Assembly: GCA_947683425.1 (NCBI GenBank)
Contig: CANTUQ010000051.1
Span: forward strand, 868,001-932,000
From: Excoecaria cochinchinensis
Lineage: Eukaryota; Streptophyta; Magnoliopsida; Malpighiales; Euphorbiaceae
Direction: 5' to 3'
Length of the DNA stretch: 64,000 bases
Below are positions 1 to 12,059 of the stretch, in pieces. The notes beneath the pieces are model-generated. The model was not told where the DNA came from. It searched no databases and saw only the letters and a list, made by a program, of their open reading frames with translations. Numbering within the stretch: the stretch's first letter is position 1; every line of letters starts with the position of its first letter. The position numbers and the translations under genes were made by a program.

Positions 1-556
1 ACCAAAGTCCTCCAAATGAACAATGCCTCGATTTGTGTATGAATCGCACATTTATAAAGGGAGTTGTATTCCACTCCTTGTATTATTGTAATTTATCGCT
101 TTTGATATTTATTCTGCTCATTTATCGCTTTCAAAATGTGAATAATTGCGCCTTTTAATCAAACTGCATAGTGTGGAGAGGGAGCGAATTAATGACTTTA
201 AAATTTGATCATAAACTAATTGAGGTAGAAATATATGAGAAATCCCGGACCCAGCTCTGGTCTTTGGGCTCGAGAGGTTAGAGGTTATCCTCCAAAATAC
301 TTCTTGGGTCACGAGACTTTAGCGCTAATCCTAGGCCTTATGGCCCAATATGGATAAAATGCGCAAGTCTTAGGCTCTCCGAGGCGAGAGAAACTTTCCC
401 AATGTTCTATTGGGTGGCGACTCCATGATACCTCCTTGTTGCCCAACATAGACGCACTTGCGATATATCGTAAGCTGTCAACGGACCCGCAAATGCCCCG
501 ATCGCCCACGTGCGGGCGGTCGAACGGGCGGCGCTCGGGATCCGGCGCGCATCACA
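1..556 (+). mobile_element. Tat-type LTR, 3' portion (element T4)
   Basis: This stretch is the last part of a Tat-type LTR. It holds the block with 'cccaatgttctattgggtggcgactcc' in related form (about 395-425) and ends in GGCGCGCATCACA at 556, the same terminal motif as the T2 LTR ends at 32233 and 58364. No primer binding site follows; the next bases are chromovirus integrase (C1, minus strand). It is therefore the 3' LTR of a plus-strand Tat copy whose body lies left of the window, inserted into C1. Frames seen here on both strands are not coding. Confidence 0.75.
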
Positions 557-3475
557 ATCCTTAGCCACTTTCAAATTTCATTGTACAACTCTGATCTTCT
601 CCTCGGTATCTCTAACCAAATCTGGCCCAGCAACGGAACGCTCGGTCAACTCTGTTCAGCAAACTGGAGTCCTACATGGCCGACCATACAAAGCCTCATA
701 CAGCAACATACCGATGCTCGATTGATAACTTTTGTTATAGGCAAACTCCAAAAGTTGTACATATCTATCCCAACTACCAGAAAATTCCAAGGCACAAGCT
801 CACAACATATCCTCTAAAATCTGAATGACCCTTTCTGACTGACCATCAGTCTGAGGATGAAATGTTGTACTGAAGTTGAACTTGGTACCCAAAGCTCTTT
901 GTAACTCTTTCTAGAACTTCGATGTAAATCTTGGATCACGATCTGACACTATAGACAATGGCACTCCATGCAATCTGATCACCTCATCCACATAGATACT
1001 AGCCAACTTATCCATCGGATAATCCACTCTAACCTGCAGAAAATGAGTTGACTTCGTAAGCTGATCTACAATCACCCAAACCGAGTTATGCTTCCTCTGA
1101 GTCAACGGCTAACTCAACATGAAATCTATAGCAATATCATCCCATTTCCACTTGGGGATGGGAAAATGAGTGAGCAATCCCGAAGGAACTTGGTGCTCAG
1201 CCTTTACCTACTGACAGATCAAACACTTTGCCATAAAATCCACAATGTCTCTCTTCATGCCAGACCACCAATAGAACTGCTTCATGTCTCGATACATCTT
1301 CTCACCACCGGGATGCATAGTGAAAACCGTAGTGTGTGCCTCACTCAAAAGCTATTTCCTTAATTCATCATTCTCGGGCACACACAAACGATTCCTATAC
1401 ATAAGCACCCCATCCAAAATCGAGAATTCTGACCGCTTACTAGGTCGGACCTCTTGCAGAACCCGTTGCAATCTCAAATCATCTTTCTAAGCATCCACTA
1501 TCAACTGTCTAAAAGTAGGCTTCACCTTCAATTGGGCAACCAAAGCCCCATCTGAATCAAATCTCCATCTAAACCGCCACAAAAATAAAGCCGAAACTAA
1601 CTTCCTACTAAGAGCATCTCCAACTACATTGGCCTTACCCGGATGGTAATCCAAAATGCAGTCGTAGTCCTTGAACAACTCTAACCATCGGCGCTGCCTC
1701 ATATTCAACTCCTTCTGCGAGAGGAGGTATTTCAGACTCTTATGATTCGTAAAGATCCTACACTTCTCCCCATACAGATAATGCCACCAAATCTTCAAAG
1801 CAAAGATCATAGTCACCAATTCCAAATCATGTGACAGATAGTTCTTCTCATGTGGCTTCAACTGACGGGAAGCATAAGCCACAACTTTCTCCTCTTGCAT
1901 CAACACGCATTAAAGTCCAACACCTGAAGCATCGCTGTACATTACAAACTCTTTACCCGTGATGGGTTGAGTAAGTACAGGAGCTTCGACTAACAACCTC
2001 TTTAACTTCTCAAAGCAAGCCTGACACTTATCCGACCACTCAAACCTAACTCCTTTGCTCAACAACGTCTTTATAGGAGCAGCAATAACTGAGAAACCCT
2101 TCACACCCCGATGGTAGTAGCCTGCTAACCCAAGAAAGCTTCTCACTTTCGGAACATTTTTAGGCGCTTTCCAATCAACAATTGCCTCTATCTTAGACGG
2201 ATCAACTTGGATACCCTGAGCTGAAATAATATGCCCCAAGAAAGACACTTCTCGAAGCCAAAAGTCACAGTCACTAAGCTTCGCAAACAACTAATGTTCC
2301 CTCTACACTTGCAAAACCAACCGGAGAAGGTCCCATGCTCACTTTCAACCCTCGAGTAGACCAAAATATCATTTATGAAGACCACTACAAATCGGTCAAA
2401 ATATGGCCTAAACACTCGGTTCATCAAATCCATGAAAGCCGCCGGTGCATTGGTCAAACCAAACGGCATCACAAGAAACTCATAGTGGCCATATCGAGTC
2501 CGAAATGCACTCTTAACCACATCAACATCCTGAACTCGAAGCTGGTAATAACCAGACCAAAGATCAATCTTCGAAAAGACTCCCACACCTCTAAGATGAT
2601 CAAACAGATCCTTGACTCTAGGCAAATGGCACTTCTTCTTCACTGTGACCTTGTTGATTTGCCTATAATTGATACACATCCTCAAGGAACCATCCTTCTT
2701 CTTCACAAACAACACCGAAGCTCCCCATGGAGATATGTTGGCTCTAATAAACCCCTTATCCAATAAATTTTATAGCTGAGTTTTGAGTTCTCTCAACTCT
2801 ACAGGAGCCATTCGGTAAGGTGCTTTAGAAATGGGCGAAGTACCCAGCACTATCTCTATGGACAACTCCACCTCCCTCGCTAGAGGCAAACCAGGCAACT
2901 CACTAGGGAAGACATCTCCAAACTCCCTAACCATTGGAATATTCTCAATCCGAACCTGATCATGCTTAGAATCTAAAACAACCGCTAAGAATGCCTCACA
3001 ACCCTTCCTTAAGAACCTCTTAGCTTGCATGGCGGATATCACATTACTCTGAGAACTATAACCCAAACCCTTAACAACCACATAAAACTAATCTCTATCC
3101 CAGAGTACAACTACCTTTGTATGATAATCCACCACTGCTCGATGCTTACTAAGCCAATCCATACCCAAAATCAAATCGAACTCTCTAAAAGGCAACTCAA
3201 TCAAATCCGCAGGGAACTCAACTCTTTGGACCAAGAGAGGACAATTCCTATACACCCTACTCACATTGACAGTATGCCCTAAAGGACTAGTTACCCAAAT
3301 CTACATCATGTAACATATCAATCAGTTTATCCATGCACAAATATGAGTGTGTGGAACCATGATCAATTAGAGCATAAATTTCAGCATCAAGGAGTAGAAA
3401 CTTACCGGCTATCACATCGGGACCATCCTGCTCCTCCCGAGCTCTCATAGCATAGGCTCTAGTTGGTACTGCCAC
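557..3475 (-). pseudogene. pol: Chromovirus pol remnant (element C1): protease, RT, RNase H, integrase
   Basis: Read on the minus strand this is a decayed chromoviral pol. The order is protease (IDHGSTHSYL near 3367-3338), reverse transcriptase (2763-2290), RNase H (1906-1487) and integrase (about 1480-557). The integrase still shows SDRDPRF near 930 and a TDGQSERV-type motif upstream of the break at 557. The reading frame shifts at least twice within pol (between 3287 and 3081, and near 2290) and is broken by many stop codons. The RT active site reads FIND instead of the FIDD of C2, so one catalytic Asp is Asn. The C-terminus of integrase, the chromodomain and the 3' LTR are missing because the T4 LTR begins at 556. 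It cannot encode a working enzyme; homology to C2 is clear throughout. Confidence 0.9.
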
Positions 3476-3524
3476 AGGATGTTCAACTGACTCCGACGTA
3501 GCTCCATCTCTAGGTCAACTGCCT

Positions 3525-4637
3525 CAACCTCTACCTCGGCCTCTACTATGACTCATTTGCGGAGTATTAGAGCTGACTCTACTAGCCTCGCGCTGATCAC
3601 CAGAAGCCTCATTATACCTTGGACAATTTACCAAGTAGTGATCAATGCTACCACATCTGAAACAACCACCCGTGAGCCATCTACACTCACCCCAATGGCG
3701 CTTCCTGCAGTGAGAACACTCAGGCATAACATCCATCCTATTTCTAGAACCACCTCTGCCAAAACCCATACTCATGGCTGAACCCTGCCTCTCGAAGCTG
3801 GACCTGAAGATTACTCATCCTGCGAGTTTTGAGACCTCTTACCTGAGGATGAAGAAGATACAGATCCACCACGAGGGGGATTCCTCCTCTGAGATCTCTC
3901 TCTCTCAAAACTGACTCTGACCTCTCGGCCCTCACTGTAGCTTGCACAATTTGATAATACCCAACACCCAGAGTACTCATCAGCGAAATCAGCATAACCC
4001 TCAAAGACTCATTCAATCCAATCTCAAAATGCCTACATCGAAACTCCTCAGTCAGAACACCCTCAGGAGCATACGTGGCAAATCGGTTAAACTCCTTCTC
4101 AAACTCTGAAATCGACAATGCCCTCTGCTTCAGACTCAAAAACTATGCCCACTTCACGTCCTTGTACTCTTGAGTCACATACTTACTTGTAAATTCCCTA
4201 TCGAAGAACTCCCATGTGACTGGGTCAGGAAACTAGGGATGCCCTCGAACCAACTTCCACCAGTCATAGGCGGATCCTTGCAATAAAGCCCCGACATACT
4301 CTACTTGCCTCTCCTGAGGACACCAAATCTCATCCAAGGCTCACTCTACCTTCTCTAACCACTTCTCAACATATTCTGATTCGTCCAATCCAGTCCCATA
4401 GAAGTCCTCTGCACCAGCCTTCCTCAAATTCTCAGTAGGGACTCTAGGAGCGGTTCCACTCTCAATGACCTTAGCCATGTCCTGCGAAATCTTCAACATG
4501 ACCTCAAAGGGCATGGCTACAGCCTCAGGCTGTACCCTAGCAAGTTGAGCCGACCCAGACACAGAAGGATCGACTGCTTGAGGATTCACACTCTCGGCGG
4601 ACTCCCCAAGCGATCCCCGCATCGAATTAAAAGCCAT
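3525..4637 (-). pseudogene. gag: Chromovirus gag remnant (element C1)
   Basis: Minus-strand Gag of C1. The N-terminal piece (4637-4341) resembles residues 1-95 of C2 Gag, including the FYGTGLDESE segment. The middle piece (4139-3790) is the retrotransposon Gag domain (EFEKEFNRFATYAPEG region). The zinc knuckle lies at about 3718-3620, with CSHC...C followed by CFRCGSIDHYLVNCP, a CX2CX4HX4C box. Stops interrupt the frame between 4341 and 4139, and it shifts by one near 3780-3744. The start at 4637 lies about 90 bases after the primer binding site, as in C2. Gag would coat the RNA genome in cytoplasmic particles; this copy cannot make a full protein. Confidence 0.85.
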
Positions 4638-4726
4638 CTAAAATAAACAAGAGGACAACCACATCAGCCAACACAGTCCTAGATAGATATCTATGCACTA
4701 CAATCACCCAGAAAATGCCTAAATTA

Positions 4727-4740
4727 GGGCTCTAATACCA
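4727..4740 (-). promoter_or_regulatory. Primer binding site of C1 (initiator-Met type)
   Basis: On the minus strand the bases just after the LTR read TGGTATTAGAGCCC, one base from the plant initiator-Met tRNA complement TGGTATCAGAGCC. It lies a few bases from the LTR end at 4747, which fixes the 5' LTR boundary. Confidence 0.8.
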
Positions 4741-5492
4741 AAACCCGTAACACCCCCTACCCATACGTAGGCGAACACATATGCAAGGGAGTGAGATATC
4801 GTACGAGTAGGGGTGTCACCACACAAAGGATGCAGAATCAAACATTGAATCACATTGAACATGCTAAAATACAGCGGAAATAAAACCTTTGGAAACATCA
4901 GAATGATCATTCATTAATATAACTAAAATTCATTACAATAATATTCTGATCCAAATAACCAATACAAAATAATTACAACTGTAAGAGATACATAGCGGAA
5001 GCTTATAAAAATGATATACAATAGAGAGTTCTATAACAAAAGAATCATGCTACAAAAATAAAGCTCTGACAATAATCCCTCTGTGTTGGCTTGACTGGCG
5101 GCGACTCTCTCCCAAAAGCTAAACATCTTTCGCACATGCACGGGTAAAAACACCGTGCTAAGCGATAATGCTTAGTGGGGAAACAAACAATAATATATGG
5201 ACGGCCATTCACAATGGTTGTCAAGGCAATTCACATACATAATGGCATACTGAAAATCGTCAGATACAATCACAATAGAATTCCATTCACAAGTTCAATA
5301 AACACATTCATATGCCAATAGATTCGTAAGCTCATAGAAGAGTCATTCAAATTCAAATGCTTATAATCATACTCATTCAGATTCACATACTTTTGATCAT
5401 ATCAAAACAAACAATAACACCTGCTTACTCAAAGTAGTGGATAGTGAGTAAACGCGTAGAGGTATCTTACGGGTATGAATCATCACATAGCG

Positions 5493-5671
5493 GTACCTTA
5501 CAGGTACGAATAGGAAAATAGTATCACTTTATCTCTTTTCAAAACATTTTACAGAGGAATCTTAAACAAGATTCAAACATGTAGAAGTTCGCAAGGAACT
5601 AAATGGGGACCTGATCAGAGTCCAGAACAGTACAGAGGCTGCAGCAAAAGGACTCTTTTAGGCATGCCTAA
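5493..5671 (-). repeat. Series of short hairpins in C1 LTR
   Basis: Five inverted repeats follow one another: GTACC/GGTAC (5493-5507), GAATCTT/AAGATTC with a 4-base loop (5557-5574), AGTTC/GAACT with a 5-base loop (5586-5600), GGAC...GTCC around TGATCA (5607-5623) and TTAGGCATGCCTAA (5658-5671). The same series, in the same order, occurs in the C2 and G LTRs, with paired changes in some stems (see findings). Confidence 0.8.
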
Positions 5672-5904
5672 CTATCCACTAGACTGACTCTTACAGGTCA
5701 TGCATAATCCATCAATTCACATTTATAGAATTCGTATAACTGTACATGTATAATACACACAATTATACTCATATGATTCATAAAATAGTCCAAGAATAAT
5801 TCTAATAACATCACAAGTTCGGTAAATAAACATCGAAAATCACAAAGGAAAACACAATTTTTAACCCAGGGGTGTCGCTCTTATGACAGAGGCATAACTT
5901 GACC

Positions 5905-6350
5905 CTTGTCGTGATCGCTGCAGTCCATGCACTCGCGCATAAATAGAAACACACCTCACTGTAGCGCTCGCGACAGTGAGCTGCCAACAAAGGATGCCAT
6001 GCCCACGCACAGGCGCGTGCTATCTCGACAGGGAACTAACCTGAACTGTCAGGCAGCCGAGTGCTCTATCGCGGTCACGATGAGTGTCGCCCTCACGATA
6101 GAGAGCTCTCACTGCGAGCTCGGCAGCTCAACCCACTCGACAGTCGAGCACTCGGCAGTCCAATCCACTCGGCAGTTGAGTGCCCTATCGCGCTTGCAAC
6201 AAACGTCGCGCTCACGATAAAGAGCTCTTGCTGCTAGTGTTCGGCAGCCAAGCCACTTAGCCATGCAGATCTGCTCGATCTCGAGCAAGGGCTGAAATCA
6301 CCTAGCCCTATCTCAACCTTGCGACTGTGTCACACTAGCGACAGCATCGT
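5905..6350 (-). repeat. CpG-rich palindrome cluster in C1 LTR
   Basis: A GC- and CpG-rich island inside an AT-rich LTR, dense in short inverted repeats such as CTCGACAGTCGAG (6136-6148), and in repeated words such as CACGAT, GAGCTC and CGGCAG. It sits at the position where C2 and G carry their GTCACGA/TCGTGAC arrays. Frames through it are not coding. Confidence 0.6.
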
Positions 6351-7420
6351 GATTTCCAGCTCTTGCGTGAATTTCTGTAGATTTCCTCACTTTCAAAACA
6401 CCCAAATTTCCAAATTCAAACATGCAACTCCTTAACTTTACCTTACCTTCAAATCAACCTTTCCAACACCACAAATAACATAAACCACAACTTAAATCCA
6501 CATTTAACACAATAAAAAACATGCATCATCAAAATCAAACTCCTAAAGAACACAAACCCAAAAATTTACAGCAAATATTTATCAAACTTCAATATTTGCT
6601 CAAAACTTCAACATTCATGCATAATAACTCAAATCAATTAATTACCCATAACATTAACACTATAATATACCTCATCAAACATCAATTTTTTAGAAATCAC
6701 ACACAAAAGCATGAATCACCATATGAACATCAAATAATCAAATTCCAAATAAAATCCCAAACCTGCAACTCCTTAGCTCCAAATCTACTTGATACCACTT
6801 CCACACGCCTTCTCCTTCTCATTGGGATTGCGAGGAGGCTCAACTAGAAATGATACCCACAATCACACAAAACACCAACTCTAGATTAAAAACCCAAACC
6901 AGAAATGAAGAAGAAAATAAGATGAAGAAGAAGAAGAAATGCTACAAAACTTACCAATTTAGGTCAAGAGAAGATAAATTTCCACCACACTTCCTTGGAT
7001 CCAAGCTAGGGCACTCTTTGAGAAGAGAAAAGGAAGAAGAAGGGTAGAGAGAAGAGAAAAACGGGAAATGAAGAGCAAATTTCACTTTTTCCCCTTTTCT
7101 ATTTCTTCTTCAATTCCTTTTCCTAACCCTAGACACATGTTATTTCCTCATTGATGGAGATTAACCACTCATACCCAACAAGCATGCACTACACACACAC
7201 AAGGCTATCCTCACTAATGCACACCCTACAAATATGTGAGTATGCACACACTAATGCCACCCATACACTCACATCCTACAACTCTACATGCATTCACACT
7301 ATAATAAAACCCACCAAAACATGCATTTTACAAAAAAATACCCTTATTACATACCAAAACACACCCAATGCACGCATGTACAAATGGCTCCAACTTCTAG
7401 GGGACAAATGGGGTGTTACA

Positions 7421-8389
7421 CACTTCCTCTGCTATCATGATCCTGGTGGCATCCTCCCCTCTTGGTGAATTAGCAATCTCACTGTGTAGGGAGAACTGGG
7501 ATGATGTAGCATGATTGGTTTCGGAGATCGTGTCCGAATACCCTACCCTTTTCGGCAATTTAAAGAACGGGTTTCTACGTAGGCGCACTTGAGGACCTCT
7601 TGACCACTTGTGCATATCTATAATGGTTGCAAAACGTGTCATGTTAGGATGAAGCATGAATGCCATAAGATGCATGGTCGTGCTATGCAGCATCCACAAA
7701 TCACATGCAAGCACATAGGTCCTTCCAACCTTGTTGCTCCCACACACGAGGTCATAGTCTCTTTCCTAGGTGTGCTTGGTTCATGTGTTAACAAGGAACC
7801 CGATGAACGCACATGATGCACGGCGAAAAATCGGCAGCATAACCTCTCCTAACTAATGCATAAACGTATGGGTTGTGATCATTGTGTATTTAAGCAGTCT
7901 GAATAAATTGACATGGGCCTATCGGGGCATGACAGCCTTTGATTAGGTAACCAATCAAATTATTTGGGTTTGTCCAATACATAATAATCTATACAGCAAG
8001 CATAGCATTAGGGTTCATACCACCTGGGGAAGTATCTACTTTCATTACATGGGCTTCGACCATTGTGATGTTACTTTAGGCCTATCCAAGCATGGTCCCT
8101 GCCGATGGGTCTAGCTCATCAAGAGCCTAATGACCGGTCGGGTCTCCATTTAATATATCAAATGGTATGAGGCTTGGGGTGGTGATTATCCTTAACACTT
8201 CCCTACATTGAGTGAACGTAGGGTCGTGCTTTAGGAATGCACCGAGGTTAAAAGAGGGACCAAACTAGCATAGATCTAAGACTCTAATGAGATGCAATGC
8301 AAATTTCAAAAAAATGATGAAATTTTTAAATTAAAACTCAATTATATGTTTTAATCAAGGTATTTTCGAAGCGAAGTCTCAAAGTAAGT
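7421..8389 (-). mobile_element. gag: Leader and gag start of Tat element T3
   Basis: Minus-strand sequence between the T3 primer binding site and the C1 insertion. Most of it is untranslated leader, similar to the leaders of T1 (59261-60399) and T2 (32253-33170), including the block with ACACACGAGGTC and CCTAGGTG near 7741-7775. At the low end a frame encodes DATRIMIAEEV, matching DATRAMIAEEV at the start of T2 Gag, and is cut at 7420 by the C1 LTR. Only the first few dozen Gag codons remain here; the rest of T3 must lie beyond C1, outside the window. Confidence 0.75.
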
Positions 8390-8407
8390 CCCTAGCGGGG
8401 TCGCTTC
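8389..8407 (-). promoter_or_regulatory. Candidate primer binding site of T3
   Basis: Minus-strand bases just after the LTR read AGCGACCCCGCTAGGGAC, a degenerate form of the TGGCGACTnCACTGnGGA seen after the T1 and T2 LTRs. This resembles the tRNA-Arg-type sites I recall for Ogre/Tat elements; the tRNA identity was not checked. Confidence 0.55.
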
Positions 8408-9699
8408 TGTGACGTGCGCCGAATCTCGCGGTGCCCCGAAAACCTTCTTTTAGGGCATTCGAGAGAGGTTTATGAAAACTTGTAAGAAATTACAAGTGCA
8501 TCTATTTTGGGCAACAAGGAGGTTTCTTGGAGTCACTACCCAATAGAACATTGGGAAAGGTTTTCTAGCCTCAGTGAGCTTAAGACAGCACATGTGCATC
8601 CATTTTGGGCAGGCCAAGGATATTTTGGAGGCCCCACCCCAATAGAACATTAGGATGGTCCTCTAACCTCATGGAGTCTAGGATCATGCAAATTGGGCCT
8701 TTTTTTGGGCAACAAGAGATATTTTGGCGACCCCATCCCAAAGAGACATCAAGATGGTCCTCTATCCTCGTTGAGCCTAAGACAAGAGAAGGTTCGTGAC
8801 TTCCATTTTATTCATACCTTGATTAACGTTATAATTGAGTTTTGAATTTAACATTTCATCCCATTTCTCATTCAATTTAATGCAATTAATTAAAGAGCAA
8901 GTTGGCCATACAAGAAAAGCGGTAAACAGGAGCGTAATTAAAATAAAGTATATGAAAATAAATTACAATAAAACTAGGGGCGAAATACAACCCCCATTGT
9001 AAATAGCATGCAATCCATACGTAAATCGGGATATACGTTAAGGATGAGGACATTGGTCCTTTCATGCATGTTTATTACAAAACAATTTTAAAGTGTCAAT
9101 TTTATTTGCTGAAAAAAATAGGACATTGGTCTTCAATTTATTAATAAAAACTCCAATTTAATTATTATAAATTTTTAACCATTTTTATATTAGCCGAATA
9201 AAAACAATATTTACAATAATAATATATAAAGTAAAAGAAATGAGGTAAAGTTAAAAGAATGGACCCAGATGCAGATTCTCAGATCACCGTGGCGACCGCC
9301 ATTTCAATAACCCTAAATTCATCAATTACGTCAAATAAAACTCACAAAAACAAAAGTCATGTAAGTGCCAAAATTAAGGGTAAAATAAGGTGCGAGAAAT
9401 TAAATAACAAGGAAAATCCATGAGAAATTGCCATAAAAGATGATGGGAAAATAAGTGAAATAGAAAGAAAGAAAAAATGGTGAGAAAAGGCCCAGGGACG
9501 GCCCAAGACACGCGAGCGACGAGCGTCCCTGGGTTGACCGGCGGGCAGAGGCAGCATCCATCGACGGCCTATCGCTTGCATGAGAGACGGCCGTCATTGG
9601 ACTCTTTGCCCGTCGGTCACACTAGATCTTGAAAAAACGTAAAAAATCAAATAAAAATTAATTTTGTTTCAAAGAAATGAGATTTTTGTGTGTAAAATC

Positions 9700-10510
9700 A
9701 TTACGAAATGATTAAATACGAAAATGACAAATCAAAAATATTTACCGTTAAATTTTTACCTTTGAAAGTGAATGTTGTGTGATTTCAGTTCCTCGAGTTC
9801 TACAAGGATTAGTCCGTGATGTGCGATTTTCAAAAGATATTTGGACTACAAAAATCATTTTTCGAAAACAAATCAAGAGAAGAAAATTATATTTTTTCTT
9901 TGTCGATATTTTGATAGCAGTTGTGAACGCTAAAACGACTGGATTCGATAGAAATGAATTAGTGTCGTTCCCTCGCATTCTCCTAAATTGAAAGAATATA
10001 TGATGATGATTTTTCGAAAAAATAAAAGTAAGAGAACTTTCGTAAGAAAATTTTCTGTAAAAATAGCTAAAATCCTCTTTTTGGTAAAAATTGCTCCCCG
10101 AACAATTACAAAATGATTAAATACGAAAATGATAAATCCAGAATATTTACCCTTGAATTTTTACCTTTGAAGGTGAATGTTGTGCGATTTCGGTTCCTCG
10201 AGTTCTACAAGGATTGGTCCGCAACGCGCGATTTTCAGAAGATTTTTGGACTATAAAAATCATTTTTCAAAAACAAATCAAGAGAAGAAAATTATATTAT
10301 TTCTTTCTCGATATTTTGCTAGCAGTTGTGAATGCTAAAACAGCTGGATTCGATAGAAATGAATTAGTGTCGTTCCCTCCGATTCGCTTAAATTGAAAGA
10401 ATATATGATGATGATTTTTCGAAAAAATAAAAGTAAGAGAACTTTCGTAAGAAAATTTTCTGTAAAAATAGCTAAAATCCTCTTTTTGATCAAAATCGCT
10501 CCCTGAACAA
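9700..10510. repeat. Tandem duplication of ~405 bp inside T3 LTR
   Basis: Two adjacent direct copies, offset by about 405 bases: GTTCCTCGAGTTCTACAAGG occurs near 9789 and again near 10194. The copies differ at scattered positions, so the duplication is not recent. The paired ORFs in this stretch are a by-product. Confidence 0.85.
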
Positions 10511-10744
10511 TGAGCTCCCAACCCCTATTTATAGGTTTAAGAAGAAAATTCAAATAAATTCAAATTTAGAATTTAAATTTGAAAAAGATTTCTGAAATCA
10601 AAATCAAAACTGAATGATTTTCAAAATATTCTCAAAATCAAATCCACGATTTGAAAATATTTGAAAAGATTTAAAAGATTTTGGAAAATTCTTCGAAATA
10701 TTGGGAGATCACCTTAAGAATCTAGAAAATCATGCTCAAATAAT

Positions 10745-11155
10745 GTCAGATCGTCGATCGATAAGCTTCAGTGGAGTACTGACGGGCGTCGCTGATGGGG
10801 GAACGCTTGGTCTTTTGGCCTGTGGGCCCCTCACAAGAGACGAAATCGGGAGAGATAGGCGTCCCTCGCACGGGTGACCGCCGTTGCTCCATACGAGAGA
10901 TGGGCTCCACAAGTGAGTGACAGCCGGCGCTTGTCGCGAGAGACGGGTCTCTCATGCGAGCGACAAGCGTCGCTCCCGCAAGAGACGGGGATTCACAAGT
11001 GAGCGACAGTCAGCGCTGATTGCGAGAGACAGGTCTCTCACGTGAGCAACGGGAGTCGCTCCCTCGAGAGACAGGACTCTGCAAGTGAACGACAGTCGGC
11101 GCTCATCTCGAGAGATAGGTCTCTCACGCAAGTGATAGTGTCGCTTCTATCGACG
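10745..11155. repeat. Palindrome cluster in T3 LTR
   Basis: Dense short inverted repeats, for example GAGAGAC-GG-GTCTCTC (10938-10953) and GAGCGAC-AAGC-GTCGCTC (10958-10975), repeated with variation about every 35-75 bases. The block is CpG-rich in an otherwise AT-rich LTR. Confidence 0.75.
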
Positions 11156-11362
11156 GCATACCCATCTATGTAGTAAAACATAATTCCCAAATATAATAAC
11201 TCCCCCGATTTCTCGAAATCTTCTATGACCGTGAAAAAATCCTCAATCCTTGTAAACCTAGAGAATGAAAACTCACAACCTTCATCCATTTGTCTTGAAA
11301 TAGTTCTTGATGTCTTGATCAGGTTACTCTAATCTGGATCTCCTCAGGACCTGGTGTCTACA

Positions 11363-11946
11363 CTAATCTCTTGTCCGAAACTTGGAAATAACCAAATCGC
11401 TTGAATCAAAACTCAAAACCCAACCAGCCAAAATAGAAGATGCAAGAAGGAAGAAGGAACCAACACTACTTACCTCTTCAAAGCAAACCAGTTCTTAGCC
11501 TCAACAAACCCAGCTCAAAGTTGAAAAATAACACATGTAAGAGTGAAGAGCAGAAAAATGAAAGAGAAAGAGAGAAGAGAACGAGAAGAGAGCAAGAAAG
11601 AGAAGCCAAACTTGGCTTCCACGAGAGGGAAGCAGAATTTCTGTCCTTCCCTCTCTCTCTCTTTCAAATCCCATTAAATGTCCTCAACCACTCAAGCCAC
11701 ATGTCAATTCCTCATTGGTTCCCTTAGTCAATTTTCTTGACTTAGACTTTAATCTTTGGTAAATCTCACTTGAGTCCTTAATAATTGCAAATCACTCACT
11801 AAACAAATATTTTCTTTACTAAACTTTAATTCACTTTCAATTTAGTCCTCAATTAAAATCCCATTTCACTTGCACAATTACAATAACACCCTTTTTATCG
11901 AATTAACCATGCAAATTCCTTCTAAGCCTTAATTTGGGATGTTACA
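11363..11946 (-). mobile_element. 3' LTR of element H, first part
   Basis: Starts TGTAACATCCC at 11946 on the minus strand, directly after a chromovirus-type polypurine tract. It carries a CT-rich stretch (11530-11670 on the plus strand reads GA-rich) and a GAAGAGGTAAGT donor-like site near 11470, as in the G LTRs. It is cut at 11363 by the T3 LTR; the remainder is outside the window. Confidence 0.75.
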
Positions 11947-11985
11947 ATTCTCACTCCCTTAAGAAATTTCATCCTAGAAATTTCC
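11947..11985 (-). promoter_or_regulatory. Polypurine tract of element H
   Basis: On the minus strand GAAATTTCTAGGATGAAATT is followed by an AAGGGAGTGAGAA purine run and then the LTR start. The same GAATTTCGAGGACGAAATT-like box precedes the PPT of C2 (27390-27422) and G (40787-40822). Confidence 0.7.
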
Positions 11986-12059
11986 ACGCTAGCAACTTGC
12001 ATCCCAAATTACCAAAATAAAACTTCAACCGAACTTAACAAATGAAGACTTACCGGAAG

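Larger units (their letters stand above)
4747..7420 (-). mobile_element. 5' LTR of chromovirus C1
   Basis: About 2.67 kb, starting TGTAACACCCC at 7420 and ending TGTTACG at 4747 (the final A of the usual TGTTACA is changed). It aligns in layout with the C2 LTRs: a CT-rich stretch and GGTAAGT near 6954, a CpG-rich palindrome block (5905-6350), a run of short hairpins (5493-5671), the AATGG hairpin near 5205 and the TAAGC hairpin near 5160, then the U5-like end with CCTACCCATACGTAGGCGA. It is inserted into the gag start of T3. The ORFs it contains are short and unsupported. Confidence 0.88.
8408..11362 (-). mobile_element. 5' LTR of Tat element T3
   Basis: About 2.96 kb from TGTAGACACC (11362) to GCACGTCACA (8408). 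The start matches the T2 LTR start at 55546 and the T1 start at 63052 (TGTAGACA...GGTC.TGAGG). It contains the CCAATGTTCTATTGGG-type blocks near 8530-8650, two direct copies of a ~405-bp unit (9700-10510) and a palindrome cluster (10745-11155). A second GC-rich patch lies at 9480-9610. It is inserted in the 3' LTR of H. The short ORFs here mirror each other because of the duplication and have no coding support. Confidence 0.82.

Noticed and set aside
458..817. Plus-strand frame of 119 codons
   Set aside because: It starts in the T4 LTR and is the antisense of C1 integrase.
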